Origin: a virus
IMG/VR virus record: IMGVR_UViG_3300025640_000036
Coordinates: 1 to 33,090 of that record
Length of the DNA stretch: 33,090 nucleotides
Direction: 5' to 3' (one strand)
Shown: positions 1 to 10,461 of the stretch, one piece after another
Layout: the number at the start of each line of letters is the position of its first letter
Numbering within the stretch: the stretch's first letter is position 1
The notes under the pieces: generated by a model
What the model saw: only the letters and a program-made list of their open reading frames with translations
Told to the model about the DNA's origin: nothing
Databases searched by the model: none
Program-made: the position numbers and the translations under genes

Positions 1-136
1 CGTACCCTCAATGGTCACATTGTTGAATGTAGGATTGCGGCCAAATACACCGCCTAATTGTTTAATAGTCATAATAGCCTCATGTATCCGTTGCAATTGT
101 TTTGACAGTGCCATCGCCAAATTTTATTTTAAGATC
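1..136. repeat. Terminal redundancy, left copy (circular contig)
   Basis: These bases are repeated at 32955-33090 with one difference: A at position 10, G at 32964. The simplest reading is that the contig is circular or circularly permuted and was cut inside the end of the tail fibre gene and the start of the S74 fibre gene. The unique length is then about 32,954 bp. A 136-bp physical terminal repeat is possible but less likely, because the repeat lies within coding sequence of two adjacent genes. Confidence 0.9.
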
Positions 137-976
137 ACCGTCAGCAGAATCTACATAAATTAACGCGCTACCTGCCACAGTGCTTGGAGCCGAAACACCA
201 TCAATGACTGAAAGTTGATTGAATGATCCGGAAACTTGTGACGCATCAGCAGAGCCTACTGGCAACGCAGTGACGACCATTACCTCAATCGTACTGAAAT
301 TAGGTGGCGCAGTAGAAAATGTCAGAGTTGTGCTAGATACCGTGTAAGTGTTCTTCTGTTGGTATACGCCATCGATATAGACCTGAGTATTGTTTTCACT
401 GACAGGAGCAATGCCTAGAACAAAGGCAACCGTAGTCCCGTCACCCGTAAAGTTGTACACATTGAACGTACCAGATGCAATAACATCCGTAGCAGATACC
501 GCCTCTGGATTGCCAGTAGTAGCATTGAACTGTAATAGCTTTCCTAGACGAGCCGTTTTAGCAGGGATCGTCATGTTAATGTCAGTAGGATCAGTATTAG
601 GTGCTACTAAAGCTCGGTTTGATACGCCAGTATTCTGCTGGAGTGCCAACCATAGACGGTCATAGTCGTTGTTTACGTCTGCCGCTAGGAAGTCACCGCC
701 ATTGGTGTAGGACGTGAGACGCTCTAATGCCATGTCACGATACAGGGTTATGATATCCCCAGCAGTTGCACCAGTGACCAGTGTGACTACGCCGCCTGTG
801 TCTGAACCTACGCCAGTAACCGCATATTCTCCAGCACCAGCGCCTAAACTAAGCAGTACGCCGTTCTGTAAGACCGCAATATCTCCCTCAGCAGCGATCT
901 CAAACGTGTATGAAAACGCAACTTGCCCACCGGTAGCGGTGTATTGGTCTCTTGGAGTGTTGTCTAATACTGTCAT
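80..976 (-). CDS. Tail fibre protein, T7 gp17 N-terminal-like
   Basis: 298 aa. The first ~115 residues (MTVLDNTPRDQYTATGGQ through the NDYDRLWLALQQN segment) match the N-terminal virion-attachment domain of T7 gp17-type fibres (Phage_T7_tail family). The domain anchors a fibre to the tail tube. The rest is beta-rich and contains a DGTTVAF...VYIDGVYQQKNTYTVS module typical of aquatic phage fibres. It has no receptor-binding tip of its own, so it is probably an adaptor. The next gene across the contig junction is an S74-terminated fibre starting eight bases after this stop, and the two are probably parts of one appendage. The start is ATG at 976 with an AGGTG Shine-Dalgarno. Confidence 0.85.
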   Translation of the reverse strand: MTVLDNTPRDQYTATGGQVAFSYTFEIAAEGDIAVLQNGVLLSLGAGAGEYAVTGVGSDTGGVVTLVTGATAGDIITLYRDMALERLTSYTNGGDFLAADVNNDYDRLWLALQQNTGVSNRALVAPNTDPTDINMTIPAKTARLGKLLQFNATTGNPEAVSATDVIASGTFNVYNFTGDGTTVAFVLGIAPVSENNTQVYIDGVYQQKNTYTVSSTTLTFSTAPPNFSTIEVMVVTALPVGSADASQVSGSFNQLSVIDGVSAPSTVAGSALIYVDSADGDLKIKFGDGTVKTIATDT

Positions 977-1030
977 AGGGCACCTGTAATTCGTTTGATT
1001 TTATCAAAAATAATGGCTAATAACGACCTG

Positions 1031-4000
1031 CTATCTTACACCCATCCCATTTAATTCTAAATTTCTAATGTTCTGATCTAGCACTGCATTAGCTCTTTTG
1101 GCTTGTTCAAGAATCAAATCATCAAGCCTTCTGAGTTCTTCTTGTTTTTCCTGGCCGGTCATCACCAGGTTGTCATAAATTAAATTTCGTCTTTTATTTA
1201 ATCGACTAATATTTTTAGTTGCAGAGTTAAAAGCTCTTTCCGATCTGACTAATGCTATATTTTCTTCTCTGTATTCCGTTCGTTCTTCACCCCTAAGATC
1301 GTCTAGCTTGTTAGTGGTTTGCTTAATTAACCCAGCAGAATCATAAAATATACCCGTACTTTCTGCTACTGATCCCGTTGGCGGCCTCATCGCAAAGGCT
1401 CTAATTAACGGCGTATCCATAGGGCTAGTTGGCCTAGCTGGTATTTCTTCCCCGTTCCATTTATCTACTTCATTGAGAATGTAGTCGCCAGCATCCGTAA
1501 CATACTGAGAACTACCGGCAAGCAAGCCTCTCATTGTATTATCTACTTTGGCCGGTGAAACGCCTAGTATTTCCCCAATTTCTTCCGCAGTTCTACTGGT
1601 GTACTTGCTTTTTCTTTCTTCTGGAGGCAGATCTTTCATCCATGCAGGGTAGATATTACGACCTTGAAAGAAGTTATAGTTGGCAATGTTCTCAATGGTC
1701 ACTTTAACTAACGGAGGGATTGCGGCACTAGGATCGTAAATTGGGCTAATAGAACCAACTACTCCCTTGACTAACTGCATCCAAAAATCTTGCACATCCT
1801 TAATGCCCTTAGACTGACCCCAGGCCATAAATCTTTCTGGGATAGAACCAAATAGGTACCCTAATGAAAATGGCTTTGGATACCTATGCCACTCACCATT
1901 CATCTTAAATATCCAAAACATATCCTTTTGCCACTGGGGAATTTCAGAGTATTCTTCTCGCTCATCATCTGGAGCGCCATACAAATAATAACCAGATAGT
2001 ATCAAGCTAGGCATTGTAATCGTGCCAACTGCCCACATCGTAGTAGCTTTTGGATTGTCTCGCATAGAACGGTAGAGCTTATCTGCACCCTGCATCCCTG
2101 CGTTAAAGAATGGAACGTATTTATTGATTGCCTTAGACGCAGTACCGCCCCTAGCAAAGTCTAAAGTAGCATCCCTAGACTCAAATGCAGCCTTGGTATC
2201 TGACATGCCTTTTCGCTTGGCGGCAGCAAACGTACCAATCCTAACTGCTTGCTCAAACGTCAAACTTATATCTTCAGGTATTCGTAGTGGATTCTTTAAG
2301 TACCTGGCTATTTTCCCGTCATTACTAATAAGCTCTTTCTGAGCTTTAGCCATGCCATTATCGGTTAATTCCATGTAATTATTAAACGAACCACCAGCTT
2401 GCATCCATTGGTTGTGTAAGTCTGTTTTTCCAATTAATGCTACTAACCCACGAATAGGATCAATGATAGGGATAGGTCTGGATTCCGATTGGATAAACGC
2501 ACTTTGCATATCTCGCAGTACGTTACGCACCCAAAACTCAGGGATCAATGTTGCTCCTGCTCTTAAAACAGATGCCGGCGCTTGTAAAAACTTTTGAACA
2601 AAATTAAATTGTTCTGGCCTCATCTGCTCAACAGCTTTCAGTATTGGTGGTGCTACCCTGTAATACTTTCTTTTCCCATCCTCAAATACAGTGACAGTGC
2701 CTTTAGGTGCTTCCTTGCTTGGGCGTTTTACTTTCTTGCCGTCTACTTCTATTGTCTCCATTAATGGGCCAATAGGCTGAATGTACTCAGGCATAATGTC
2801 TGCAAGAGAGGAGATAGAGAGAGCAACCCTGTTTTGGGCCGCAAGGTCTACTATCCTAAAAGTATTTTTAATTATAGATTCTATTGGGTCTTTAATTTCT
2901 CGCTCAGAACCTACAATCTTCTTTATAACTCGATTAATTGTAGCGTTAGTGAATACTTTGCCTTGTCCAGCAGAGTCGTACTCGCCAAATTCTTCATCTA
3001 AAACACGCTGAAACGGAATGTAGTTTTGGTTTTTATCAGTAATATTCTTATAGGTTTCTTCCTTCATATTGCCAGAATCAACTGCTATACGAAGAACACG
3101 CTTCTGAAACTCATAGATTTCCTTGGCAGTCTCGTCAAACCATTTAAGACTATCGCCATATTTCATAGCCAAAGAATCTAGCGTCTTGGCAGAATCTAAT
3201 TTTTGCTGCTCAGTAACCTCAACATCTTCTCGTTGTTGCAGATCGTTCCAGTACCTTCTGGCTATCAGGTAATCTTTTAGATCTTGATTGCGTTGATTCT
3301 TATTAGGTTCCAGCCGAATAATAAGATTGTCAAAATCATCCAAGATAGAACGCAAACCCCTGCCTGTAATCTCTATCTGACCGTCTGGATTTATAGTGTT
3401 GGTGTTGACCGTTAGTATTTGCTTGGCTAGTCCAGCAACAGAATAATATTGACGAATCAAGTAATCCGTAGTTTGCCCGTCTGCTAACGTAGCGCCCCGT
3501 TTAACAGCTTCCCTAGATAAATCTACTAACGCGCCAAATCTGTCAAACCATGTATAGTAAAAATCATTAAAGATGCTTTCATTAGGGTCTATGTTTAACC
3601 CTTCTGACTCTAATCCTGCATCTGTTTGAGATTCTAAAATAGGGTTGTCAAACGATTCTACTAGAGACTCTTGTAACGCAATATAATCTTCCATTAACTT
3701 CATGGAAGCATCAAATTCTTCCAAGCTAATAGTTGGGTATTCTTGCTCTAAACTTGCTTCAAGCTCATCTAGGCTAATCCTTTCTAGTTCCGCAGTTTCG
3801 ACTTCTTGACGAGTCTGTAAATTCTTATAGTAGTCTTCAAGTTCTTCGTTTTTAGTCTGCTCAAGAACCTCGATTTCTTTTTCAATAATGTCCAAGTCAG
3901 CTTGTTTTTCGTTATAAGCTGGCAGCTTTGGGTTTGCTACAATCTGGTCAATAACTTCTATTACGTCAGCTAAACTTGACTCAGGCCCCCAGTATTCAGT

Positions 4001-5746
4001 TTGCGGCAGACTTTCGACTATCTGGTCAATTAACATTCCACCTTCAGCTCGGAATAACGTGTAGCCTAGCTTCTTATTGGTTGATCTTAATTCTGACTTT
4101 TCAGCGCCAGTTTCCATCACATAGGAATCAATGTTGATCCCAGACTTGGTATTGTCTTTGCTTTCACCAGCAGCAGTTTGAACAGTAGTTTGATTCACAA
4201 ACGCTATAAGTTTTGCCAACGGAGTATTGGCCCTAGACGCATTAGTCCTGGCCTTACCCAACTTCTTTAGGCTTTCTTCTTTTGCCTTGTAAACTTGAGT
4301 TATGTCGCCTTCTTTTAGCTGGTCATAAGATTCTAGTATTGCGGACTGAACGCTAGTAGGGATTTTGCCAGTAGCGGCTTCTCGTTCTGTTTCTACTACC
4401 GCAGACTCTAGTTGCAATTGACCTTCAACAAATGCTTCTTGCTCAGTCATTGCCATGTTACTGACAGTTTCTTCTGCTTCCTTTCTAGTAAAACCTTTTT
4501 GAATAAGCAAATTAGTAGCAATATTTGATACAGCTTTAACGCCGCCCAATGCAGAAATTAGACCAGCCTCTAGCAATAACTGATCTTTTGTAGGCGTAAT
4601 CCCGTCTAACACTTGGTCAAACGTATAACCTTCTTCTAGTACAATGTTAGTTGTTTCTCTTAGCACATCGGCAACACGTTCTTCGCCTAGCTCTGCCAGC
4701 ATTCCGTTCCACCCACCAGCGGTAAACGCTTTAGATATGGTGGCGTTAGGCTTGATTTTCTTATATGCCTCAAACAAACCCAGCTTTAGACCTTCTGGCA
4801 GATTGTTAATCCCATTGATTAGCGGTGTTTTTAACCGTTTAGTAACAGGATTGATTGCGTACTTAGCAATAGTGGCACCAGACAATTCACTAGCCACTTC
4901 TGCGCTAACATGGGCATAAGCCTTTAATGCACTCAGGGCAGGGGTATCTTTAGATTCCGTAAAAATCAACTGACCTTTATCAGTAACCATCCAAGGCCCA
5001 AGTCTTTGCTCGCCATAATTAGCGATCCCCATTGGAACCATAAGACCTGATTGTGTAGCTACTCTTGCTACTCGTCCAACTTGTTTTGCAGTAGCTTGTT
5101 GCAATGCACTTTTGGCAACACCCTTTGTTATTGCTTGTACAGTCGCAGTTTGAACGGCCTTTCCTGGGCCTCCAGATGCAGCAAATTCAAGCATAAACGC
5201 TGGCATTTGAGATCCGTAGTACCGAAATTCACCGCCATAAGTCATGCCTCTTACAGACATTTCTATTTGCTTGTTAACAAATTCGTCTAATGTAGACTGT
5301 TCTGAAGTAGTTAATTCTTCTCCAGCTTCTACTTTTTTTGAAACAGAAAGGATATTTAATGCCTCTACGCCTTGAGCAATGCCGCCACCAGGCAAGACTT
5401 GAGACCAAGTTAAAAAATCTCCAGTTTCACCAAAACCAATCGGGTTGTCTTTCCAGCCTTCTACTACATCAGGCGGAAATCTAGTCGATGCTAAGGCAAT
5501 CATTTGCTGCCGTTGAGCGTCAGCCTCATCTAATAGCTCAATACCTTCTGGATCTTTTGTGTCGGGCTTGATTGTATTTCCCAGTGCTAAAGAATTAGTC
5601 TCTGGAATGTTAACTTTAATGGGATCAGATTGGTCTTGACGATAAACATCAAAAATTTGTGACAACTCATCATCTGTTGGTGGAGAATCTCCAGATAGAC
5701 TTAATGTTAAGCCGGTAACAGAATCAGTAACTTCGTAATCCGGCAT
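1031..5746 (-). CDS. Giant internal virion / DNA-ejection protein with LPD38-like domain
   Basis: 1,571 aa, the largest gene of the phage. Its position as third and last of the internal virion proteins, just before the fibre, matches T7 gp16. A hydrophobic, Ala/Gly-rich stretch lies around residues 190-260. A long acidic coiled coil sits near the middle (repeated E, L and D around 600-700). The C-terminal third, with motifs such as FWVRNVLRDMQSA, RDATLDFARGG and INKYVPFFNAGMQGADKLYRS, resembles the large polyvalent protein-associated domain LPD38. I see no lysozyme or transglycosylase motif, unlike T7 gp16. It probably enters the host envelope with the DNA. The start codon overlaps the previous stop (TAATG). 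Confidence 0.75.
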   Translation of the reverse strand: MPDYEVTDSVTGLTLSLSGDSPPTDDELSQIFDVYRQDQSDPIKVNIPETNSLALGNTIKPDTKDPEGIELLDEADAQRQQMIALASTRFPPDVVEGWKDNPIGFGETGDFLTWSQVLPGGGIAQGVEALNILSVSKKVEAGEELTTSEQSTLDEFVNKQIEMSVRGMTYGGEFRYYGSQMPAFMLEFAASGGPGKAVQTATVQAITKGVAKSALQQATAKQVGRVARVATQSGLMVPMGIANYGEQRLGPWMVTDKGQLIFTESKDTPALSALKAYAHVSAEVASELSGATIAKYAINPVTKRLKTPLINGINNLPEGLKLGLFEAYKKIKPNATISKAFTAGGWNGMLAELGEERVADVLRETTNIVLEEGYTFDQVLDGITPTKDQLLLEAGLISALGGVKAVSNIATNLLIQKGFTRKEAEETVSNMAMTEQEAFVEGQLQLESAVVETEREAATGKIPTSVQSAILESYDQLKEGDITQVYKAKEESLKKLGKARTNASRANTPLAKLIAFVNQTTVQTAAGESKDNTKSGINIDSYVMETGAEKSELRSTNKKLGYTLFRAEGGMLIDQIVESLPQTEYWGPESSLADVIEVIDQIVANPKLPAYNEKQADLDIIEKEIEVLEQTKNEELEDYYKNLQTRQEVETAELERISLDELEASLEQEYPTISLEEFDASMKLMEDYIALQESLVESFDNPILESQTDAGLESEGLNIDPNESIFNDFYYTWFDRFGALVDLSREAVKRGATLADGQTTDYLIRQYYSVAGLAKQILTVNTNTINPDGQIEITGRGLRSILDDFDNLIIRLEPNKNQRNQDLKDYLIARRYWNDLQQREDVEVTEQQKLDSAKTLDSLAMKYGDSLKWFDETAKEIYEFQKRVLRIAVDSGNMKEETYKNITDKNQNYIPFQRVLDEEFGEYDSAGQGKVFTNATINRVIKKIVGSEREIKDPIESIIKNTFRIVDLAAQNRVALSISSLADIMPEYIQPIGPLMETIEVDGKKVKRPSKEAPKGTVTVFEDGKRKYYRVAPPILKAVEQMRPEQFNFVQKFLQAPASVLRAGATLIPEFWVRNVLRDMQSAFIQSESRPIPIIDPIRGLVALIGKTDLHNQWMQAGGSFNNYMELTDNGMAKAQKELISNDGKIARYLKNPLRIPEDISLTFEQAVRIGTFAAAKRKGMSDTKAAFESRDATLDFARGGTASKAINKYVPFFNAGMQGADKLYRSMRDNPKATTMWAVGTITMPSLILSGYYLYGAPDDEREEYSEIPQWQKDMFWIFKMNGEWHRYPKPFSLGYLFGSIPERFMAWGQSKGIKDVQDFWMQLVKGVVGSISPIYDPSAAIPPLVKVTIENIANYNFFQGRNIYPAWMKDLPPEERKSKYTSRTAEEIGEILGVSPAKVDNTMRGLLAGSSQYVTDAGDYILNEVDKWNGEEIPARPTSPMDTPLIRAFAMRPPTGSVAESTGIFYDSAGLIKQTTNKLDDLRGEERTEYREENIALVRSERAFNSATKNISRLNKRRNLIYDNLVMTGQEKQEELRRLDDLILEQAKRANAVLDQNIRNLELNGMGVR

Positions 5747-7473
5747 TATTCAACAACCTTTATTGTAAATCTACCAACCTGCCTCGTTTGTGGTTGCTGT
5801 GGAATTTTTGAAGGCTCTAACGATGGGTTTAAAACTGCATTAACCCTTTCTATAGATCTTGCCCTTCTCTTTTCTTGTATGCCAGATACTACGCTTGGAG
5901 CCAGCTCTGACCATAGATTTATTTCTTCCCGCCTACTTACTGTACGACCTTCGTCTTCAATTTCTTGTTTTCTTAAACGAACAGCGTCTAATAAGTCTCG
6001 TCTAGCAACACCCCACAAGTCTGGCTGCAATGATTCTTTGATTGTTCGGTCTGCTTTTGAATTAGCATTAGCAATCTCTGATGTTGCTCCTGCGATCTTT
6101 GCAGCAGTCAGGGTTTTTAATTGATTATTTAACTTTAGTTCATCGTCAGAAGTTAGATCGCCCTTTGATCTGGCAATCAATATGTCTTCTCTAAGATTGT
6201 TTACACCTTGCAAGTAGTTATTTGAGTTAGCATCCATGTCAAAGTCGGCATTTAGATCGTATGCTCTAGCTACAATATCACCCATGACTTCAGAGTTTGT
6301 AACAGCATTAAGGGCCTTAGCTGACGTAACGTACCTTCTAAGCAATACGGCTTCTTCTCGCCCAATGTTTCCTTTCATTTCTGATTCAGCAATAGAAAAT
6401 AATTTATCATTATCGCTTATTGAAACATCTTGAACCGTTTCCATTGCAGAAGAATAGTTAGAAATTTGCGTAAATCTGCTAGCCTGGATCTCTGATTCAA
6501 CCTTCTTAATTTCTTCAGATTCAAAGTCTTTTAGTTCGCTTTCTAGATCTTTTACAAGAGCATCTTTTTCATCAGCATCTAGCGTAATCATCTTTTCAGG
6601 ATCAAACGGATCTTCTACCTGAAACGTATTTCTTTTATTAATTTGATCAATTACGTTTTGACCAGATTCAATTCGTTGCTCTACTGTTTGATCTTCATTT
6701 CTGATTATTAAATCAAATCTTCCTAAAGCAGATTGCGTTGCTAATCGATCTCTTAATTCTGTTGTTTGAGTAGCAAATTTGCCGCTATCAACTAAACCTT
6801 TAGCAACTCCTTGTTTGCCTGTTTCAACCCAAATTAACGCTGCATTACGCAATTGTTCTGCATCGTTACTTCTTGCAAGATTGACAAGGTTTACAGATTG
6901 ATCGACTAATGCCGTTTGAATTGTTGCCGAATCAATATCGTTTTGCTTTTTCTGTTGAGCCTTCCAAATCCTAGATGCAGAAGTTTGATTTAACTGTGAG
7001 AAATAGCTTTCAAAAGCTGGACGCATTTCTTCTGGAGCAACACTAAGCAAACCGTTCATACCGCTTGACGTTAGGTTTCTATACCCCTCAATGTCTTCTG
7101 GGTTTGCAGCCGCAGCTCTTGAGACTATGCCAGTTATTTCGTTTTGAATCCCAGCAGTATATGCAGCTTCAGCAGTAGCGTTAAAAACTCTATCTTGCTC
7201 GTAAGTTTGAACGTCATCGTACTCTCTCAACTCTAATGGAGTAGCACTAATAGCCGACGCATTACCAGCAAGTTTTGCCGCTTTTTCAGCAGCAGCTATA
7301 TCGTTTTTTTCTTTTAAAAAGGCTTGTTCTGCAACTTTCTTTTTGCCAAACGCCGTAGCAATATCGCCTACCTGTCCCGCTATACCAGCAAGCGCCTCAA
7401 ACCTACGTGCAGCAGACTGATCTACTCCCGTGGGTCTGAACTCTCCGTAATATCCAATAGGCTTCTGAGCCAT
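5746..7473 (-). CDS. Internal virion protein, T7 gp15-like position
   Basis: 575 aa, almost entirely predicted helix with heptad-like and Ala-rich stretches; no catalytic motif. It begins MAQKPIGYYGEFRPTGVD, a short polar start followed by a helical body, typical of the middle ejection protein in podovirus core stacks. It lies between a small gp14-like protein and the giant gp16-like protein, the usual place for gp15, and its stop overlaps the next start by one base. Assignment to internal virion protein is by size, composition and order rather than by a recognised motif. Confidence 0.65.
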   Translation of the reverse strand: MAQKPIGYYGEFRPTGVDQSAARRFEALAGIAGQVGDIATAFGKKKVAEQAFLKEKNDIAAAEKAAKLAGNASAISATPLELREYDDVQTYEQDRVFNATAEAAYTAGIQNEITGIVSRAAAANPEDIEGYRNLTSSGMNGLLSVAPEEMRPAFESYFSQLNQTSASRIWKAQQKKQNDIDSATIQTALVDQSVNLVNLARSNDAEQLRNAALIWVETGKQGVAKGLVDSGKFATQTTELRDRLATQSALGRFDLIIRNEDQTVEQRIESGQNVIDQINKRNTFQVEDPFDPEKMITLDADEKDALVKDLESELKDFESEEIKKVESEIQASRFTQISNYSSAMETVQDVSISDNDKLFSIAESEMKGNIGREEAVLLRRYVTSAKALNAVTNSEVMGDIVARAYDLNADFDMDANSNNYLQGVNNLREDILIARSKGDLTSDDELKLNNQLKTLTAAKIAGATSEIANANSKADRTIKESLQPDLWGVARRDLLDAVRLRKQEIEDEGRTVSRREEINLWSELAPSVVSGIQEKRRARSIERVNAVLNPSLEPSKIPQQPQTRQVGRFTIKVVE

Positions 7474-7474
7474 G

Positions 7475-7897
7475 TTATTCTTCTCCAGGCATCAGTTGTG
7501 CTGCTTGCAAACCGCCTTTCAGTAACGTAGAACCAGCAGCCATATATCCTGCTTGCTTGGCATATCCTGCTTGACGGCGCAATTGCGCTTGCTTTAACTT
7601 CTCAGACAAACCGATAGTACCTTCGCTAAGACTTGCTCTTTCAGCACTGGCTAATGAAATACTGGCTGGAGTACCTTCTCCAGATATCCCAGACATAGCT
7701 TGACCTACTACATTAGCAGCAAGTGCTCTGTTCAATTCTTCTCGGCGTTGCAACTCACGGCTTTGTGCAGCTAAACGTTCTTCTTCGGCTTGACGTTGTA
7801 GCTCTATTTGTTGGGTCTTGCCAGAAACATATTGTGCTCTAGCCCCTACTGCTGCCGTTGTTGCTGCAAGTATTGGGAATAAAAATGGAATAGGCAT
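7475..7897 (-). CDS. Small internal virion protein, gp14-like
   Basis: 140 aa. It has a hydrophobic N-terminus (PIPFLFPILAATTAAVGA), then a charged Gln/Arg/Glu-rich helix (~25-62), a Gly-Ser loop and a second helix with a Gly-Ala-rich end. This architecture (membrane-active N-terminus plus coiled coil, 130-200 aa) is usual for gp14-type internal virion proteins that form a pore after ejection. Start and stop interlock with the neighbours: TAATG with the tail tube B stop, and a one-base gap to the next ATG. Confidence 0.65.
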   Translation of the reverse strand: MPIPFLFPILAATTAAVGARAQYVSGKTQQIELQRQAEEERLAAQSRELQRREELNRALAANVVGQAMSGISGEGTPASISLASAERASLSEGTIGLSEKLKQAQLRRQAGYAKQAGYMAAGSTLLKGGLQAAQLMPGEE

Positions 7898-10461
7898 TAG
7901 CTACTTTCAACCTCGTATTCAATCATCTGTATAAATACAGGAGTAGGGTCTGGTGCCGTTATCGATGGCATTTCGTCTCTAGTCCAACCTATATTGTTTA
8001 GCACGTCTTCTATTATGCCAGTTTTAGCGTTAGGTGACGTGTTTAACGGTGAGTCTATCGAGTAATCAAACTCTCTAATCGGCACCGGTTGCCCGTCTAC
8101 ATAGTACCCGTAGGACTGGTAGACCCTGATGTTCATGCGGACGATACGCTTGATACGCATCTGGTTCTCACCACTGCCGATATTCGTATTGAGCGGCATA
8201 CCAGTAATTTGTACAGGAAAGTTTAAACCTACCTCGACGTTGGTATAGCCTACTTCTGCGGCTGTTAAGGTTATTGATCCACCATTAACAGTTCGCTCTG
8301 GTAATACTATACCGTCTGCTACGATCTGAACGGTCAATCCATTTAAATAACTAAGCCCAGATATTGAAGTGTCCGTTGGCCCAGGATTGAATATCGTTGA
8401 ATCATCCATTAAATAATTGAATGACCAGCGTTCAACGTGATACTCAGTCGTGTTATGGGCATTAACTTTTCGTTTAACGATCATATACAACTGATCGTCT
8501 ACTACCGTGGCGTTAGTGACAACTCCAGGCTCAGGAGTGGCAGTAGGGTACGTTGTTGATGCAGTCACCCAATCGGTAAACCCATTAATGTCTTGGTCTC
8601 GCAACGTGTTTAAGACTGTAACCGTACCGTCAGTATTGGTAATAAATAACCAGTTAGCATCTTCGCTAGTCGTGCCAGACAACATAGCCATGTCTGTAGG
8701 CTGTTTAATCAAATGAGACGATAGTACCGACCTGTCATGAGTCACATAAGCATCTTCGTTGAACGAATAGACAAAATCGTAAATGGTCTTACCGTTTCTA
8801 TCTACGAATATGGTAGATCCGTCTACGTCTACGACCTCTACATACGATGCACCGTGGTTTGTTTGCGGCGCTATCCCTACGCTTGTAGGTGTAACAGGCT
8901 TGCTAGTGACAGAGAACTCGGCCCCAGACGTAAATATCTGTAGGTTCCTGCCAGGATATACATCGATAATTTCGTTTAGCTTGCGAGATGAGATAGTGGC
9001 AAAGATACCTTCGTCGTCATCCCCATCGTCAATTTCAAAGTCAAAGAACGACCCAGACTTGGAAAAGAATACCGATGCAGTCTTGGACTTAGTGCCACCA
9101 AGAACTAAGCGGCCTTCAAAGAAACATGCAGTCTTAGGATAGCCCCTAGTAGCAGACCATACAGGTTCTTTTCTAGGCGATCCTACTTGGGTCTGAGTAA
9201 ATACAATCGTGTTATCTTGATTGCCAGATGTTGGAAATCCTGAAAATAACTCAAAGTCTTTGGTAGATTCACCGCTAATCGTAATTGTGTACTGTCTTGT
9301 TCCTGTTCTAGCTACTGCAACACCTGTTTCTCCAAACGTAGGCATTTCTTGTAGGTTTTTTTGAATATTAAATACAGTAGAACTTCGTTCAGCAGCAGTA
9401 GAATCTCCTGCAAAAGTAATATTTTTTGACAATACACTTTCAACATCTATTTGGAATTGATCGCCAAGCTCCCAGTTATGTCCGCTACCATGCGTTAATG
9501 TCATTACTTGTATTTCGTTAACTGGAGTAGGACTAAGTGCATCATCAAAGTCAAACGTAGGCACATTAGTAAATGGAACCTCATCCAAGAACCAATCTTC
9601 ATCCGTACCTAAGTTAATCAATCGTTGTGGTGGCACGTCTTCTTGGAACAGCAACATGACACTTTCAGTTTGCGTATCTCTAATTGTGGATACTTGAGCG
9701 GCAGTATAAGGAACTCGTACATCAGCAACGTGGGTTCCTGGATTCTTAAAGATTCGGATGTTTCCATCAGTAACCGATAACAGATAGTTCCTGTCAGTCG
9801 TTACGCTGAAGTTTAACAGTTTAGATTCTGATGGATCGCCAGCTACAGATGTCTGCTCAATTAAATTAAACTCCCCAAGAGTTACTGTAGCACTGCCTAA
9901 ATCAGTAGAGCCAATTCTTACTAATTTTACGCGCCTAGCAGACGTGTTAACAGCTATTCTAAAATCTTGCGGGTTTGTTCCTATTAATGGAACTGTTGCT
10001 ATTGTTGTATAAGTAGGTGAAGTTTCTGTTTCCTGAATGACAAATTCATCAGATGATCCGCTAGACAAACTGATTTGCCTTATATCTACAAACTTTACCA
10101 ATGTCCTTAATCCGCCGCCAGGAGGTGGGCCACGATCATAGGAAGCTACAGTGTACGGGTTTGAGGTGCCAATAGGATTTGTAGTTGACGTTGTAGTAGC
10201 GTCATCGCCGTCATTAATAACAGACCCAGTGCCGCCATTAACCATGCTTGGAACTATTGTCGTTATACGTTCTATTTTATTTAGAACAGTATCAATATGC
10301 TGAGTGCCAGGACGGCGCTTAACACCACCTTGTGGGACTAACACAACATTCTTGGCGGTCTGCAAGCCTTGGTAATACTGATTAATATCAGTACGGCCTC
10401 GCATTAATGGAGATAACTCTCCACTAACAAAGTTATTTTGGATAAAGCGCGACTTGGCCAC
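7897..10461 (-). CDS. Tail tubular protein B (tail nozzle), gp12-like
   Basis: 854 aa. The N-terminal segment with FVSGELSPLMRGR, YYQGLQTAKNVV and QGGVKRRPGT is the hallmark of T7 gp12-type nozzle proteins, in which an N-terminal strand swaps between subunits. The remainder is beta-rich, as expected for a beta-propeller nozzle. It forms the distal tail tube and docks the fibres. The start codon is GTG at 10461, overlapping the tail tube A stop (TAGTG) with GAGG five bases upstream. It is preceded by tail tube A and followed by internal virion proteins, as in T7. Confidence 0.9.
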   Translation of the reverse strand: MAKSRFIQNNFVSGELSPLMRGRTDINQYYQGLQTAKNVVLVPQGGVKRRPGTQHIDTVLNKIERITTIVPSMVNGGTGSVINDGDDATTTSTTNPIGTSNPYTVASYDRGPPPGGGLRTLVKFVDIRQISLSSGSSDEFVIQETETSPTYTTIATVPLIGTNPQDFRIAVNTSARRVKLVRIGSTDLGSATVTLGEFNLIEQTSVAGDPSESKLLNFSVTTDRNYLLSVTDGNIRIFKNPGTHVADVRVPYTAAQVSTIRDTQTESVMLLFQEDVPPQRLINLGTDEDWFLDEVPFTNVPTFDFDDALSPTPVNEIQVMTLTHGSGHNWELGDQFQIDVESVLSKNITFAGDSTAAERSSTVFNIQKNLQEMPTFGETGVAVARTGTRQYTITISGESTKDFELFSGFPTSGNQDNTIVFTQTQVGSPRKEPVWSATRGYPKTACFFEGRLVLGGTKSKTASVFFSKSGSFFDFEIDDGDDDEGIFATISSRKLNEIIDVYPGRNLQIFTSGAEFSVTSKPVTPTSVGIAPQTNHGASYVEVVDVDGSTIFVDRNGKTIYDFVYSFNEDAYVTHDRSVLSSHLIKQPTDMAMLSGTTSEDANWLFITNTDGTVTVLNTLRDQDINGFTDWVTASTTYPTATPEPGVVTNATVVDDQLYMIVKRKVNAHNTTEYHVERWSFNYLMDDSTIFNPGPTDTSISGLSYLNGLTVQIVADGIVLPERTVNGGSITLTAAEVGYTNVEVGLNFPVQITGMPLNTNIGSGENQMRIKRIVRMNIRVYQSYGYYVDGQPVPIREFDYSIDSPLNTSPNAKTGIIEDVLNNIGWTRDEMPSITAPDPTPVFIQMIEYEVESS

